A stretch of DNA of 64,000 bases from Lytechinus variegatus (taxonomy: Eukaryota > Echinodermata > Echinoidea > Temnopleuroida > Toxopneustidae): NCBI RefSeq assembly GCF_018143015.1, contig NC_054746.1, positions 29,229,129 to 29,293,128 on the forward strand, written 5' to 3'. Position numbers and translations under genes: made by a program. Positions 41,884 through 53,834 of the stretch are shown one piece after another. The notes under the pieces are model-generated. The model saw only the letters and a list, made by a program, of their open reading frames with translations, was not told the origin of the DNA and searched no databases. Numbering within the stretch: position 1 is the first letter of the stretch; every line of letters starts with the position of its first letter.

Positions 41884-42895
41884 CCATAGAGATATGCAAA
41901 CTAGTAATGCTAGTAATATATATCTCTATGCCTTTAACGCACCCTTTCGGGACAACCGGGGGAGCTTTTCGCGATTTCAAGGTTGTGTTCAGTACTAGTT
42001 TTCTGAACCAGTCGTTTCGATGAAAATTATTTCATCGAAAAAAAATCAAATAGTAAAAATCAAATAGTAACAACAATATGGAATTTAAAAGAATATCAGC
42101 AAAAATGGGGTATAGATGGGGGGGGGCTTATAGGGGCGCTTGTCCTCCTCCCAAATTTTTCATGACCGAGAAAGAAAAAAGAAAAGGAAAGAAGGGTGCC
42201 TTATGTCCACATTTGAAAGAAAATTTGATTTGTAAGAACAATGTTGAAATTTTTGCCGGCTCATTTTGCTGCATAGAAATCACAAGCTGCTATGTATAAT
42301 GTTCGGTGGGTATACATTCGCGGCATGCATCGCCGAGACTATTGAAGATAAACAAGCCTAAAATGAAAATGCACAAACATAATTGTTTTTTCCTTCCTTC
42401 TTTCTTTCCTCAGTTACACACACACGCACTCACGCATACCCCACACCCTCAACTCACTTAGGCCTCCATGTACCCTCACACAAACTTACACGGACACACA
42501 CATTAAACAACTCCGCGAGCGCAGACGATCGTCACTTGCCGCTTGATTCCAGATTTACCAGTCGATTGATTTTATTGTGTTTTTTTTTTAATTCGAAAGA
42601 TTAAATTTTAAATTCATTTGCTCGGAAAATTGCAGACGCACTTTCGTTGTAAACAGCTAATTACGCTGATGATAATTTGCTTCGTTAGGCTAATACTCCT
42701 GCAGGTTTTATCAAATCTTATTTTGTATATTAAGAATCAGGCCATGAAATAACGGTGCAGACTTAGAAGGTCCCCAGCCCCTTCTCCAAATAATCCATTC
42801 ATGACGGGGTGTAATCATCATCATTATAAACTAAAGTCCAAATTTGATTTTATTGACTATCGCCCTCTAGTCTATCCTTTCCTTGCTCTTTCAAC

Positions 42896-43080
42896 TGGGC
42901 GTTGTGGCGTGCGCCTGTAATCCACGCTGTGGGGAGTTACAAATTGATGCAGAGGTTCGAGTTTCGAGCCCTGGTCACGTCTTTCAGATGGTGACGTTAA
43001 AGGTCGGTCCCAGATGTAAATAATCATATCTGATTGATACACGTCTGACAAAACTAAAATACACTCACACTTTCATCAAC
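42896..43080 (+). mobile_element. SINE with 7SL/Alu-like head
   Basis: The head contains GGGCGTTGTGGCGTGCGCC followed by TGTAATCC and GGGGAG. These match, with few changes, the GGGCGTGGTGGCGTGCGCC, TGTAATCC, GGGAGG series of Alu and the 5' domain of 7SL RNA. A B-box-like GAGGTTCGAG follows about 55 bases later. The body (CGTCTTTCAGATGGTGACG, AAGGTCGGTCCCAGATG) resembles widely shared invertebrate SINE bodies. Copy number and true origin need a search; a tRNA-derived head with chance similarity remains possible. Confidence 0.5.
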
Positions 43081-43114
43081 CCCTCCTTATTTCTTCCGAT
43101 CTCCCCTTCTTTTC

Positions 43115-43254
43115 CACTCTAAAAAAACTGAGTAAAATTTTACCCTAATTGAACATGCATGTTTGCTTGATATTTTATTTTTGGCGCATATTGGACTATT
43201 TCAACGGCATGTTCCCATTTTACCTAATATTGGGTAAACCCTCTTTTTAGAGTG
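43115..43254. mobile_element. CACTCTAAAAA MITE, 140 bp
   Basis: Ends CACTCTAAAAAAACTGAGTA and, as reverse complement, CACTCTAAAAAGAGGGTTTA. The tips equal those of the 53835-54033 element. Internal GTAAAATTTTACCC also pairs with GGGTAAA. The right side is followed by TA, the left is not. Confidence 0.65.
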
Positions 43255-43809
43255 TATGTAAACTCCAGTACTCCAGTACTTCACATTGAAAGTACAGCAA
43301 TACTTCGTTAAAACATTGGTAACGCAAGCCTCCATGAATTTGTTTTCTCCCTTATAACAGACTAAGTTGCACAAAGGATATTCATGGAGACATGCATAGA
43401 ACTATATGTTTCACCGAAATAATGCAAAATTGAAAAATTTCATAACTTTTTTTATTCCTTGATCGATTTGGATTAAAAAATTTCAGTGTATTGTTTGTCT
43501 AATGATTTATCTGTTCAAATCATATTTCTCTCAGTCCAGGGCACCATTTTAACATTAATCAACACTCTGAAGATCATAAACATAGATCAATGTCACTCCT
43601 GTCTCATACAAGAGCTTTACAATCACCTAAAAGCAGTAAATTAGTTTGGAAAGTAATCAAGTAATTAGTTTGATTGAATAGATGGCTAGGTACGATTACA
43701 ATATAGGATTCATTCTCCCTCGCACGGTGAAATTGAAATTTACCACACATTAAATATTTTGATGATAAGGGATGCTGATATCATCGATGGTGGAGTGTCG
43801 ACAACAATA

Positions 43810-43900
43810 ATGATGGCTCTTATTTCGGCGTTTACATGGTTAATGATGGTGTCGATGATGATGACGATGATGATGTCGTGGATAATCGCTGCGTCTGTGG
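43810..43900 (+). CDS. Gene B exon 1: signal peptide
   Basis: Two consecutive ATGs at 43810 and 43813 open a methionine-rich hydrophobic leader, MMALISAFTWLMMVS, ending IIAASV, with a strong phase-1 donor G|GTAAGG. Exon 2 has an in-frame stop just before its acceptor, so an upstream exon is required and this is the only good candidate. Part of the exon is an ATG microsatellite, which lowers certainty. A short upstream ATG frame lies a few bases before. Confidence 0.55.
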
Positions 43901-46900
43901 GTAAGGGTACGAGTAAAAATATTTAACCTTTTTTTTTTGGGGGGGGGGTAAAAGAAGTTGAAATCGTTGAGAGATTTGATAGCTATTATGGAGGTCATGA
44001 GGTGGTATGTTCTTGGAGTAAAGACGAATTCTTGATATGAGTACTGCGTTTCTGTGGTAACGGTACATTGGTGCAATAGATAAGGATAATATTGGAGAGC
44101 GAACTGGACTTCCTCAGTTTTTGCCCAATGCTCACAAAACTTGACAGAAACGTTGATCTTGGAGTGAAGACAAACACGATATATATTTTTTCCGAGTGGA
44201 AAATGTTTACTAATTGTTTTATTATGTTGAAAAAATAATTATTAGGCTTGTATACTTTTGTTATTAAAATTGGAAATCAAGTCAAAACGATTGGTTCTCA
44301 TGCTTCTCTCAATCAATTAAGCAGTCTTTACCAGTATCACTATCTCTCCTTAATCATAGGCAATAATCCCAGTCAGTGTTTGCTACCATGTCCGAAAATC
44401 AACTCAACATCAGGAGACACCATTCAACTAATCCCTAAACATCTTTTCCAGAAAAATGAGAGTAACCACGTCACACTGTTTGGATCATCTACATTGATGT
44501 TGTTCTGCAAAATTCCGAGTAAGTTTCAATTCGATGACTCCATGATTGATTATTTTATTTCAATTCAATGTCAATGTGATGAAAATTTTTTGATTAATGA
44601 GCCGAGGAAATTTACTGGGGGGAAAAATAACCCCTTGTTGGTTAGATATGCATGGTTGCACGGGTCTGATGAATAAAAATGTGGTCGAATGGGGCGCAGA
44701 TCCAGGAATTTGTTTACATGTGTGTTATTTGCCCCCCCCCCCCCCCCCCCCCAAAAAAGTAATAAAAACGAAATTAAAAATATCACCAACAAATAAACAA
44801 TATTTCGTCTAAAAATAAAAATGACAAGCCCCCCCCAAAAGAAATAAATTATTAAATAAAAATAAAATAAGAATAAAGGTCATCAGTCCAGGATGGAGGC
44901 CGTTTAGGCACTCAATAAAACTTGGAAAGCCCCCCCCCTAAAAAAAAATAATAATAATAATAAATAAATAATAGATAATGAAAAAAATAATGAATTAAAA
45001 AGTACCGCAGTTTTGGGGTTAATGTGCCTCTCAAGCAAGCTATTTGCTTTACTTTCGAAATGCTCCCTTTTTGTGCTTTTGAATATACTAAATATGAATG
45101 ATTTTGTATTGTGTTCCTTAAATACTTTTTTTTTTACATTAGTTGTGTTATATATTCTACTATGCTTGTCACTTGTAATGTATTTGACTTTGTAATGCTA
45201 CGTTTATTACATTTTGTAAAAATCTGAAACGGAAATCACTTAAATCGAAATTTAAATCTGATTAATTACTTTTGTTTGGAACTCTGATTAACCTGAGCAT
45301 ATAATCATATGCTAAAATCTTGGAAGCTAAAATGAAAAAAAAATAGTTTACAATATATGCTTAAAGATTATGTTTAATGTCATCTTTCTTGTGCTCTAAT
45401 GATGAACAAGATGACCGTATCATTTCCAGACAGTTTATAATGATTTGAGTGTTAAATTAAATGATAAATTGATATATTTTGGTTATATTTTGGTAACCAA
45501 TGAAGATAACTATACTCAGAGACCTTTTTCAAGGCTAAACTTGAGTTCCGAAGGCATCCCTAAACTTAATGGATTTTATGTATAGAAATTGTGGGAGATG
45601 AATTTTTAAAATCGGGTTTACTGAAAAGTAAGAATTTACAAAATGATTCATGAATAACGACATTAGCCCTTAAAAGCAATTTATAAAGACTGTTGTTTTG
45701 AGATGAGGAAGAAAAATATCAGAGAATGAAATACGAAAGTATAGGCCTAATGATTTTTTATCTTTTAAAAAGTTGAAAGTTATATCGGCCGTGTATAGAA
45801 AATGCCATTCGTGCAGCCTGAATAACTCATCTATACTTAAACATGCACAAAATGATTCAAATTTACGTTTTTTTTCTCAAGGTTTTAGGCAGATTGACAC
45901 TTTGCTTTGTGAGGACATAATTCATGCTATCTAAATTTTAATGTTATATACCACCAAGAGTAAAGGTTACATCATACATGTAATTTCGCAAATGGCTGAT
46001 TAGTCGTTAATTAATATCAGAATATTCATCTTAAGAGAGACAGACAGACTCAGCCGGAGACAGAGAAAGAGAGAGGGCATGAAAAGAGTTGAGAATAATT
46101 TAATCATGATAATTATTCTTCCTCTTTACCGTCTACAGAATACGAGTTAGACGAACACTAGTTTAAATTAAAGTAATTTAATTTGTACGAGGCATATCAC
46201 ATGTTAAGCAAAAATGCAATGAATTTGAACGAAAAATTAATATAAAATAAGTATTGAGAATTTCAAAATGATGGCATGGGATGGAAAATGGAGAGAGAAC
46301 GATAAAGAGAATTGATTACACGGAGTATTGTTTTTGTATATATCTTCCCCTATCTTTACATGTATAATAATATCAAAATAAGGCTGGCTAGGAATTCACG
46401 AACTTATCATTCACTGGACTCTTTAAAAGTATTATCATTAAAATATTGTTGTTTTTTGTAAAATGCAGATTACATAATGATTCTGATGTTGAGTTATTTA
46501 ATTGCATCTTCGCCCTTTTCTCAATGTTTCCCTTCCACCGTCAATTTCTTTTCTTCTCTCTCTCTCTCTCTCTTCCTCTCTTCCGCCCTATCTGCTTTCC
46601 AATTCATTTCATGTATCCACTCATCTCAGTTCGAATAAGTTTATTCTTAGCTATAGGGTTATATGCATGTATAGTTTTTATTATTCTAAGTTATCATGCC
46701 TTGTAATTTGTCACACAAATCATTAGTTCAGCATAGCCGGGTGTGAAACCCCCCACTCTCTCTCTCTCCTCCCTGTCATGCCTGTTCTCTTACCTTTTTC
46801 TTCTATCTCCCTCTCCCTTCCCTTTTCTTGCTTTTCTCTTTTTCCTCTACATGTCTACGTCCCATTTCTCAGTTCTAACTGTCTCTGTTTACAAACACAC

Positions 46901-49900
46901 TCACTTAAATCCATACTCTTGTATTTTTTTTTACAATCTAATATCGGGTTTAAATTGACATATTTCTTACAAACGAGAAAATCTAAAATTATCATGCTAA
47001 CACATTAATGACATTAGGTATATTTACATGAATTTTGCTTATTTTCCTATTTGATCAATGAGTATGGATTTAAATTTATCTATGATATACTTTGTTACAT
47101 ATATGTCTATATCGAAGTGTGTTCGTAGTACGAAGTCATTTTTACCTTGTTGATTATTTTGTTTGAAATGTAAACTTTTGCAATTCGGCTTTTGCCGCAA
47201 AAGAATTTGAATTGAATTGGATTGAAAAGAATGTGAATTTAAGGAGTGAGAGTGTAGAAGATGAGACACCAAGGGGTGGATAAACGATTTCATAATTTCA
47301 GGGTATAACCGAAAGTAATTTCTTTGTATCCGACACGCCCCCCCCCCCTCCCAAGAAGATGATGTGAGAATGGGAATATAATAACTCCATGGTCAAACTT
47401 AGGGCCACAATATAGGGGCAATGATGATAAAAAAAATATGCATGTCCCGTGAGACCCCACCCGCATACCTGTCTCTACCGCCGCCAATATGGGATTATTA
47501 TCGCAATCGAAACGTATAAATACTTTTGAAGGTGTCGGATATTGAATAATTACACAATATAAATTCATTATTTTTGTATTGTCTCTCTCTCTCTGTCTTA
47601 ATGATAAGGAAGATAACATTCCATCTTACTTTTCTTCAATTTAATTTTTTTGCAGATGAATGAGACCGCATTTAGGCCGATGTTACATCCAATGTAGATA
47701 AAATCAAATGTACCTTCTTTTTCATAATTAAAATACAATTTGCATTTATTCCAATTCTTTAAAATTTGTCGAAGTTCTAAGGACATTACTTAAAAAATTA
47801 TCATTCATTGACAGTTTAATAGCGTGATAACAATTACGAATATTAATTAGTAGATGTGGTGAAAGAGGTTTGTCGTAACCCGGGGTCGTAACTGTCCTCT
47901 TCAATGAGATTGAGAAAGGAACGGATGGTGATATAGGGGAAAACAAATGATATAATTGTTCATGATGTACCCCCTTCCCTTTTATATAGTGCGTATTTTG
48001 TTTCTATATTTGTTACAGATTGTCTGTCATCACCATGTAAAAATCAAGGTACATGTTTAGAGACGGATTATTCTTACGAGTGTTTGTGCACTGAAGGATA
48101 TTGTGGAGATAACTGTGAGCGTGAGTATCTGAATACTATTGGGAGAAAAAAAAAGTTTTTTGTAATCATTATTTGCAAGCCATATTCAGGAAATTAGAGA
48201 GCCCACATTAATTACGTCATTGCATCCCCTAAAACTGTTATTACTTTTCAAAATTTTGGTGAGGCCGAAAAAAGGGTCTTTGCCTGGAATCGAATCCGGT
48301 CCGCCATCTATCTACAAAGGCTGGCTACCGGCCTTGTCTCGATACAGATGGTTTATGTTTTTTTCTTCCTTTTATTTGTCACCATGCAAGCTGGTATGCA
48401 CCTTTGACAAGAAATAAATTTGCAGATAAAAATACATTTTAGAAACAAAATAAATTTATAAACCAATAATTTTTGAAGCTCTGAGTCCCTTGAATAGATT
48501 ATATATATAATGATTCATTGCCGTAAAACATGACTCGAAATAAAGCATATACAATTTTGTTTTTAGAACAAAAACTATTAAAAAATATCCGTACGATAGA
48601 AAAGTATACTGTACATCGTCAACATCAATCTCTAGAAAATTAATAATATCATGATTATAAAAGCATTATGTGGAACGTCTTCTTCCATCTTTTGACCCAA
48701 AGAGCTGTTGCCAGCTTCTTCATTTCTTTGTCTTAGATGGCTTACGCATGCAGCAGCAGGGAAGGCGAGGGGAAGGCCTAATCATGTTATGGGGCAAATA
48801 TTCACGAGGAATTTAGCTTCTTTTTTTTTAATAATTACATTTTTGGATTTTTTTTCTTTCTTTTTGGTTCATCCACTTTACAACATGGAGGGGTGTCGCT
48901 AAGGCATGTTAATTCGGGGGGGGGGGTGTAAAAGTTTATTATTTCACCGACTAAATTCTCCATTCATATTGTGCCGACAACATACCACATTCGTGACTCA
49001 TATCCACCACCCTCCCTCCCTCTTGCGACACCCTGGGTTTATTATATGCCTCATATCCTTTTAATTATGTAAATGTTACAGGTCGAGTGAGATTATGTGC
49101 TGATCTGAAGGAACCCAATTCAACAGGAACGTTTCGTATTGATCCAGACGGTCAAAATGGAAACATTTCTGATTTCGTGCAAGTTGAATGTCGAAATGGT
49201 AAATACGCCCAATAGTTTGTTAATGCATTATGGACTAGCTAGGGTCCGAGTGTGAGTAGATGTACTTGACAGGAAATTATTTTAAATTTGCCACTCGTCA
49301 TTAAGGAATTACTGTAGAGTTATAAAATGAGCCAATGTCAGTACGTATAATATTTCAGAAATCGATCGAGTTCATAATTGCAGATCGCACTATATTCATA
49401 TTTTAGCGGCTTATTTTGACAAAAATATTCATGCCCCATTTTACCATCTGCCACCTACTTATTTTATTATATAGTCGAATAAAGATGCACAACTACCCCC
49501 GAAATTAAAGGGGTACTCCGGGCAGAAAATATTTACATCTAAATAAATCGAGAATAATTCATCAAGCAAAATGATGAAAATTTCATCAAAATCTTAAAAA
49601 AAAAGATGAAAAGTTATTGAATTCTATAGTTGAGCAATATTTTGTGGAAACAGATTATGCACATCGTCATGAATATTCATTAGGTGGCCTGATAATGTCA
49701 GATTCCCACTTTCCTTTAACTAGTCTTATTACATGATACGTTGCAGCAACGAATACAAGTAATGCATTAAATCAGTTGTGAATTCATTTTTTTTTGTTCT
49801 TATAGGGCAAAGTTTGGATAAACATAATTTCATTAAATGAAATACAAGAGAACAAGTGGGGAAAGGACATCATCAGTTTTCCCAATGAATATTCATAAGG

Positions 49901-51209
49901 ACATATTTAGAACCGTTTCACGGAAATAATTTTAGAATGTCATTACTTTGTTACTCCTTGTCCAATTTTGACCTAATTTTCAGTGTTTTTGTTTGTCCGA
50001 TTTTCTTTATCTCTTCAAATCATATTTTCATTCTGGAGTATCCCCTTTAAGAAAAGAAATGTTTCCACAGAAAATATTACATTGGATTCATAATTATAAT
50101 TCGCGACCAATGAGATCAAGATCAAAACCAATTTTATTTCCTTTCGCCCAAGGCGTAACCGTCATTCCCCACGACATTATCGGCGAACAAGCCGTCCCTC
50201 GAGGCTATGAAAGACTAGGATCGTACCAACGGAATGTGGTATACACCCTACCTTTGGATATCATTGTGGCGATCATTAACAACGCCAGGAGCTGTAGGCA
50301 ATATGTCAGGGCAACCTGCAACAACGTCTTCATCGTGAAGGGAAATAGACAAAATATTTACTGGATCTCTAGACAAGGCACCATCATGAGGAATTGGGGA
50401 GATGCACCAAGCCATGTTCGTGGATGTATTTGTGGCTTAAATAATAGTATGTCGGATTTATTGTCAGCTGCACTCTAAATTCCTGGATTTGAAATAAATC
50501 AGGTATGGCCGTCAATACTGACGAGCCGAATATTAGATTTAAACCTTGCATATTTTAATTGATTTTAAACCATACTTATCAATATTTGAAAATAGGTCTA
50601 GTGATAAAACATATGTAGAAATGTTCAGATTGTCAAGAAATATGAACTCATTCTAAAAATTTCGAATAATTTTGGTTTGTTGCTCTTTTTTAAAAAGAAA
50701 ATTGAGAGTCAAACGATTAAGAGAATTTTGATTCTCTGCGAACATTTCGAATATGTTACGTTGATTTATGTTGTTATTTATATTTTTATATAATTGTGAT
50801 GTGGGAGTTAGGGTGCATGTTTAGTTTTCCTCAGAACCTAGTGTAAAAAAAAATAAACTGACAGTCAGGTAGAAAGTGTTTGTGTTGTATTAGTGAGATG
50901 ACGTTGCTTTTTAATATCGCATTTGTATAGGTGCATGGGCCGACGAGGCCCAAGGATTTTCTATACTGCTAAATCGTTATCTCATGTTTGACCGATATTT
51001 TTCCTTATTTCCTTTCTAATACTATAGCTTGTTACAACACAGGATCATATTGCAATTGTGATGATTCCGTTGGCAATAGTGCACCATTAACAGACGAAGG
51101 TTTCCTGACGGACAGAACACGACTTCCGGTCATCAGATTACATTTCGGCGACACCGGAGGACCTGACGAAAAGATTTATTATGAACTTGGATTTCTCGAA
51201 TGTGAATGA
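43810..51209 (+). CDS. Gene B: secreted EGF / Caspr-type fibrinogen-like protein
   Basis: Six exons, 43810-43900, 44246-44518, 48019-48120, 49082-49198, 50153-50446 and 51028-51209, join to 1059 bases, 352 residues plus stop. Order: signal peptide (1-30), N-terminal module (31-121), complete six-cysteine EGF domain (122-155), then a Caspr-type fibrinogen-like module (156-352) opening LCADLKEPNSTGTFRIDPDG and ending LGFLECE. Possible N-glycosylation sites are NST and NES in the N-terminal module and NST and NIS at the start of the fibrinogen-like part. All introns are phase 1, and exon order and lengths parallel gene A, 2.9 kb upstream on the same strand, so the pair arose by tandem duplication. 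B keeps the features A has lost. Secretion is predicted; a recognition or adhesion role is inference. Confidence 0.8.
44246..44518 (+). CDS. Gene B exon 2: N-terminal module
   Basis: 273 bases, phase 1-1, acceptor AATTATTAG and donor CCGA|GTAAGT. It encodes LYTFVIKIGNQ, then QCLLPCPKINSTSGDTIQL and LMLFCKIP. The middle block matches gene A exon 2, but this version is 30 residues longer at its front. No known domain recognised. The pyrimidine tract before the acceptor is weak. Confidence 0.72.
44519..48018 (+). other. Gene B intron 2
   Basis: 3.5 kb. Contains a 24-base poly-C run near 44731-44752 with other C-rich runs (44828-44940), TCTC tracts at 46553-46575 and 46755-46770, a LINE 3' tail at 47040-47220, and a poly-C near 47340. 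No further exon seen. Confidence 0.6.
47040..47220 (+). mobile_element. LINE 3' tail fragment
   Basis: GTTTGAAATGTAAACTTTTG, CGGCTTTTGCCGCAAAAG and TTTGAATTGAATTGGATTG in order, the plus-strand counterpart of the fragment at 28725-28830. CGGC/GCCG forms a small hairpin just before the tail. No coding part. Confidence 0.5.
48019..48120 (+). CDS. Gene B exon 3: EGF-like domain
   Basis: 102 bases, phase 1-1, acceptor TGTTACAG, donor GAGC|GTGAGT. It encodes CLSSPCKNQGTCLETDYSY, then ECLCTEGYCGDNCE: six cysteines in the C-x4-C-x5-C-x8-C-x-C-x6-C-like EGF pattern with the GYxGxxC end. No calcium-binding D-x-D/N-E start is seen. Confidence 0.9.
48121..49081 (+). other. Gene B intron 3
   Basis: 0.96 kb. 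Includes a minus-strand SINE-like B box (GGATTCGATTCCAGG on the minus strand) near 48283-48300, poly-T runs and a poly-G run at 48917-48926. No exon seen. Confidence 0.5.
49082..49198 (+). CDS. Gene B exon 4: front of fibrinogen-like module
   Basis: 117 bases, phase 1-1. It encodes RVRLCADLKEPNSTGTFRI, then DPDGQNGNISDFVQVECRN. The C-x-DLK...G-F-IDPDG...V-C pattern is shared by fibrinogen-like and Caspr modules (compare C-x-LK...G-Y-IDPDG...V-C in contactin-associated proteins). In gene A this exon is shorter and lacks IDPDG. Confidence 0.88.
49505..50050. mobile_element. TTAA-ended palindromic MITE, family 3 (TTAAAGGGGTACTCC)
   Basis: 546 bp with ends TTAAAGGGGTACTCC and (reverse complement) TTAAAGGGGATACTCC. 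Internal blocks TGATGAAAATTTCATCAAAA and AATTTTCAGTG are shared with family 1, so the families are related. Lies in intron 4 of gene B just before exon 5. Confidence 0.8.
50153..50446 (+). CDS. Gene B exon 5: fibrinogen-like module, central part
   Basis: 294 bases, phase 1-1, acceptor TTTCGCCCAAG, donor AATA|GTATGT. It encodes VTVIPHDIIGEQAVP, GSYQRNVVYTLPLDIIVAI, SCRQYVRATC, YWISRQGTIMRNWG and GCICGLN, nearly colinear with gene A exon 5. A TTAA MITE (49505-50050) ends about 100 bases before the acceptor and may supply part of the branch-point region. Confidence 0.9.
51028..51209 (+). CDS. Gene B exon 6: fibrinogen-like module, C-terminus
   Basis: Terminal exon after TACTATAG. It encodes CYNTGSYCNCDDSVGN, TDEGFLTDRTRLPV and LHFGDTGGPDEK, ending LGFLECE and TGA, the same ending as gene A. 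SYCNCDD is even closer to the YYCNCD of Caspr proteins than gene A's version. Confidence 0.9.
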
Positions 51210-51260
51210 GGATTCAGTCCGATCATCAGAATATGACGGGATATGGTTATCATTTTGACA

Positions 51261-51266
51261 AATAAA
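51261..51266 (+). terminator. Polyadenylation signal, gene B
   Basis: AATAAA 52 bases after the stop codon of gene B, giving a short 3' UTR. Confidence 0.6.
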
Positions 51267-53117
51267 ATTATCAAATTATTCGAATATACAGTATTAAATT
51301 CAATTGTGAAAAGGATCGTTGTCATTGATATTGTCTTGAAGATGGCCTACTGTATAATCGACGAGTTATTATGTTACAAGTGACTTATTGAAAATGTATT
51401 GAAACATAGCAGCCTCAGTTGGAATAACACTGAAATCGCACTCGTATACAATTTCTGACGTCTTTTGCCTCAAAATGGTCAATTATTTTAAAAATTATTT
51501 TACTTTCTTATGCGAAACCCTCCGTCTCTGGGGCCCTCTTCTATTTGTAATACACGTGTAACAGTATTACACATTTTTCGTTTCATTGGAGAGCATTTAT
51601 CAAAATTTTGTTGCATGATTGACACTTTCCACGATTGTGATTGGCTGAGAAGCACTGTTACTATGGCAGCTGTCGAATAAAACGTCCTACAAGTGTTTTT
51701 GTGAAACATGAATAACTTCTCATTAATACATTTTACCTCCTTGAACCCCAGAAAGTCAGGATAAAGGGAAGCGCTTTTTTTATTTACTTTTCCATCAAGT
51801 GTGATTATTCAATATCATATACAAAGCCGGAGAGGAAAAATTCAGAATTTGAAGGAGGGCCCGGGTTAAGTGTAACAATTTGATTCCAATATTTCTGACT
51901 GAAATCATTTCTGAGATATGTGTGTTACAACCGAAAGATACCTGAAGAAGTATATTCTGCATCATAACCACTCCCCTATTTTTAGTTGTATAACTTTAAG
52001 AATACTTCAGAGCTCTCAAGCTATGGCTCTAGGTTTCTGTAGGATTGGGCAAACAAAGTATTACCATGAAGAATTGAGAATATGCACCATGTTCGTGGAT
52101 GTGGGATTGATAAAAGAATGAAATTAACAGGACAATAATATTCATTTGTGCACTTATAAACATCTATCCTCGTGAATATATAGATTTCATTTAGTAATTT
52201 TATATCGTTATGAAGTTATAGGTTTGTCGATGCTTTTGGACATTTTTTTCTCTCTGAGTTACGAAGAATGATTTTCATAGTTTAACTCAAATCTGTTTTT
52301 AATGCTTTCTAATTTATGATATTTTGTTTAAAGGCTGAAAATAATCTGATTTGAACAGATAAAGAATATTCCTGCAATAAAAAAAATTGAAAATGTAATC
52401 AAAATGAGATAATTTTTTTTCATTATTTCGATGTGTAGTACATTCTCTTAATTTACTACTCATTTACTTGTTTGAATTTTTTCTCTATCCTGTGCGTTTT
52501 GACACATATATATGAAGCACAATTAATGTTGTATATATTCATTTTCATGATTATTATTATCATTATTATTGTTATTATTATTATTATTACTACTATTATT
52601 ATTTTCATTATTATTATCATTGTTATTACTATTGTTTTTTTTTATCGTTCACTAATAAGAAAGAAAGATGAGAAAAGATTGGTAGAGGTGAAAGAAGAGT
52701 GATTTTTATATGATTCTCACTATTGTTGAATTATTTACCTCTGAGGGGTGGGCCGATCCCGGAGGTAGTGCAATACCGGGCCAACCCGTGGCCAGGATGG
52801 AGCATATACCATGGCCTAGGGTTAAAAATCAGTTTTATATACAAGCGACTCGGTGAGTCGCGTTTCAGATATTAAGCTGAAAAGAACAGATTTATTAATA
52901 TAATCTTGCAACACTCAGTAAGTACAGTTTAACAAATCATGTATGTTAATCCAACGATATGAAGGTTAACGAAAGATGAAAATTAAATGGAGTGACATCT
53001 AGATATTGTGTGGGACAATGCTTGTTTAAAAAGATACTATACATGTACATGATCTTACCCAAAAGGCCGAGAGGCGATGCCGGGTTGCAGTCTCAAAAAA
53101 ACGACTCATTCATGTAA

Positions 53118-53328
53118 GGCCTGGTCACACCGCCTGAGCGTTATTGTTGGAGCGGTCGTGGAGCGGTAGGGAAAGAGGGTCGTATTTCGCTCACAAAATT
53201 GGGGAAAAAATCGAAAACAAAATAAAAACAATCGAAATCGAAAATGGTGAACGGTAGCGAGCGGTGGTGATTTTTTCTCTCCGCTCCACGACCGCTCCAA
53301 CAACGCTCGGGCGGTGTGACCAGGCCTT
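53118..53328. mobile_element. GGCCTGGTCACACCGC MITE
   Basis: 211 bp with about 50-bp inverted ends: GGCCTGGTCACACCGCCTGA with GCGGTCGTGGAGCGG on the left and the near-perfect reverse complement on the right. Flanks read TA on the left and TTA on the right, so the duplication is probably 2-3 bp. The interior has no coding sequence. High end-to-end similarity suggests a young copy. Confidence 0.88.
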
Positions 53329-53834
53329 TACAATGTATATGTGATTTGATGGTTAGTAAATAATTATCGGATATCCCAAAATACCATGATATTCATCTGA
53401 ATATCTTACAGTCGGCATAATAAACTGAAAAGTAAAGCACAGTACCAAAATCTCTCTATTCATATTTATCAAGTAGCATCAACCATAATCTAAGAACTTT
53501 TTAAATATTTTTATATTTGCCATTATTAACCAAATAAAGTCGAGAGATTATAGATTCACTGGTCGCACTAAAATGTTTGGTATATGCATATTCATGTCAT
53601 ATTTTTTTTTATACTACGGATACGTCAGCGAATCGAAGCAATGACAATAGCATACGTGGGCGCAATTTCTTTTTATCCGTTTCATGTGACGTCATTATTT
53701 ATTGCTATCCAAGCCAGGAGAATAAATGTCATGAATCATAATTTGGACGTGTGCAGCGCTCAGCGGTCGAGTGTACCAGCATTTCATGTATCCACTGTGG
53801 GTATATATCCAGGGGGTACTTCATCGGTCTCGTA

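Larger units (their letters stand above)
40866..43809 (+). other. Spacer between genes A and B
   Basis: Holds gene A's 3' UTR, a half copy of the family-1 TTAA MITE (41602-41883), a CA/CTCACA-rich stretch (42417-42500), a SINE with a 7SL-like head (42896-43080), a small CACTCT MITE (43115-43254), and a degraded MITE half near 43400-43530. The promoter of gene B should lie in its last part, but no TATA element was identified. Confidence 0.6.
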
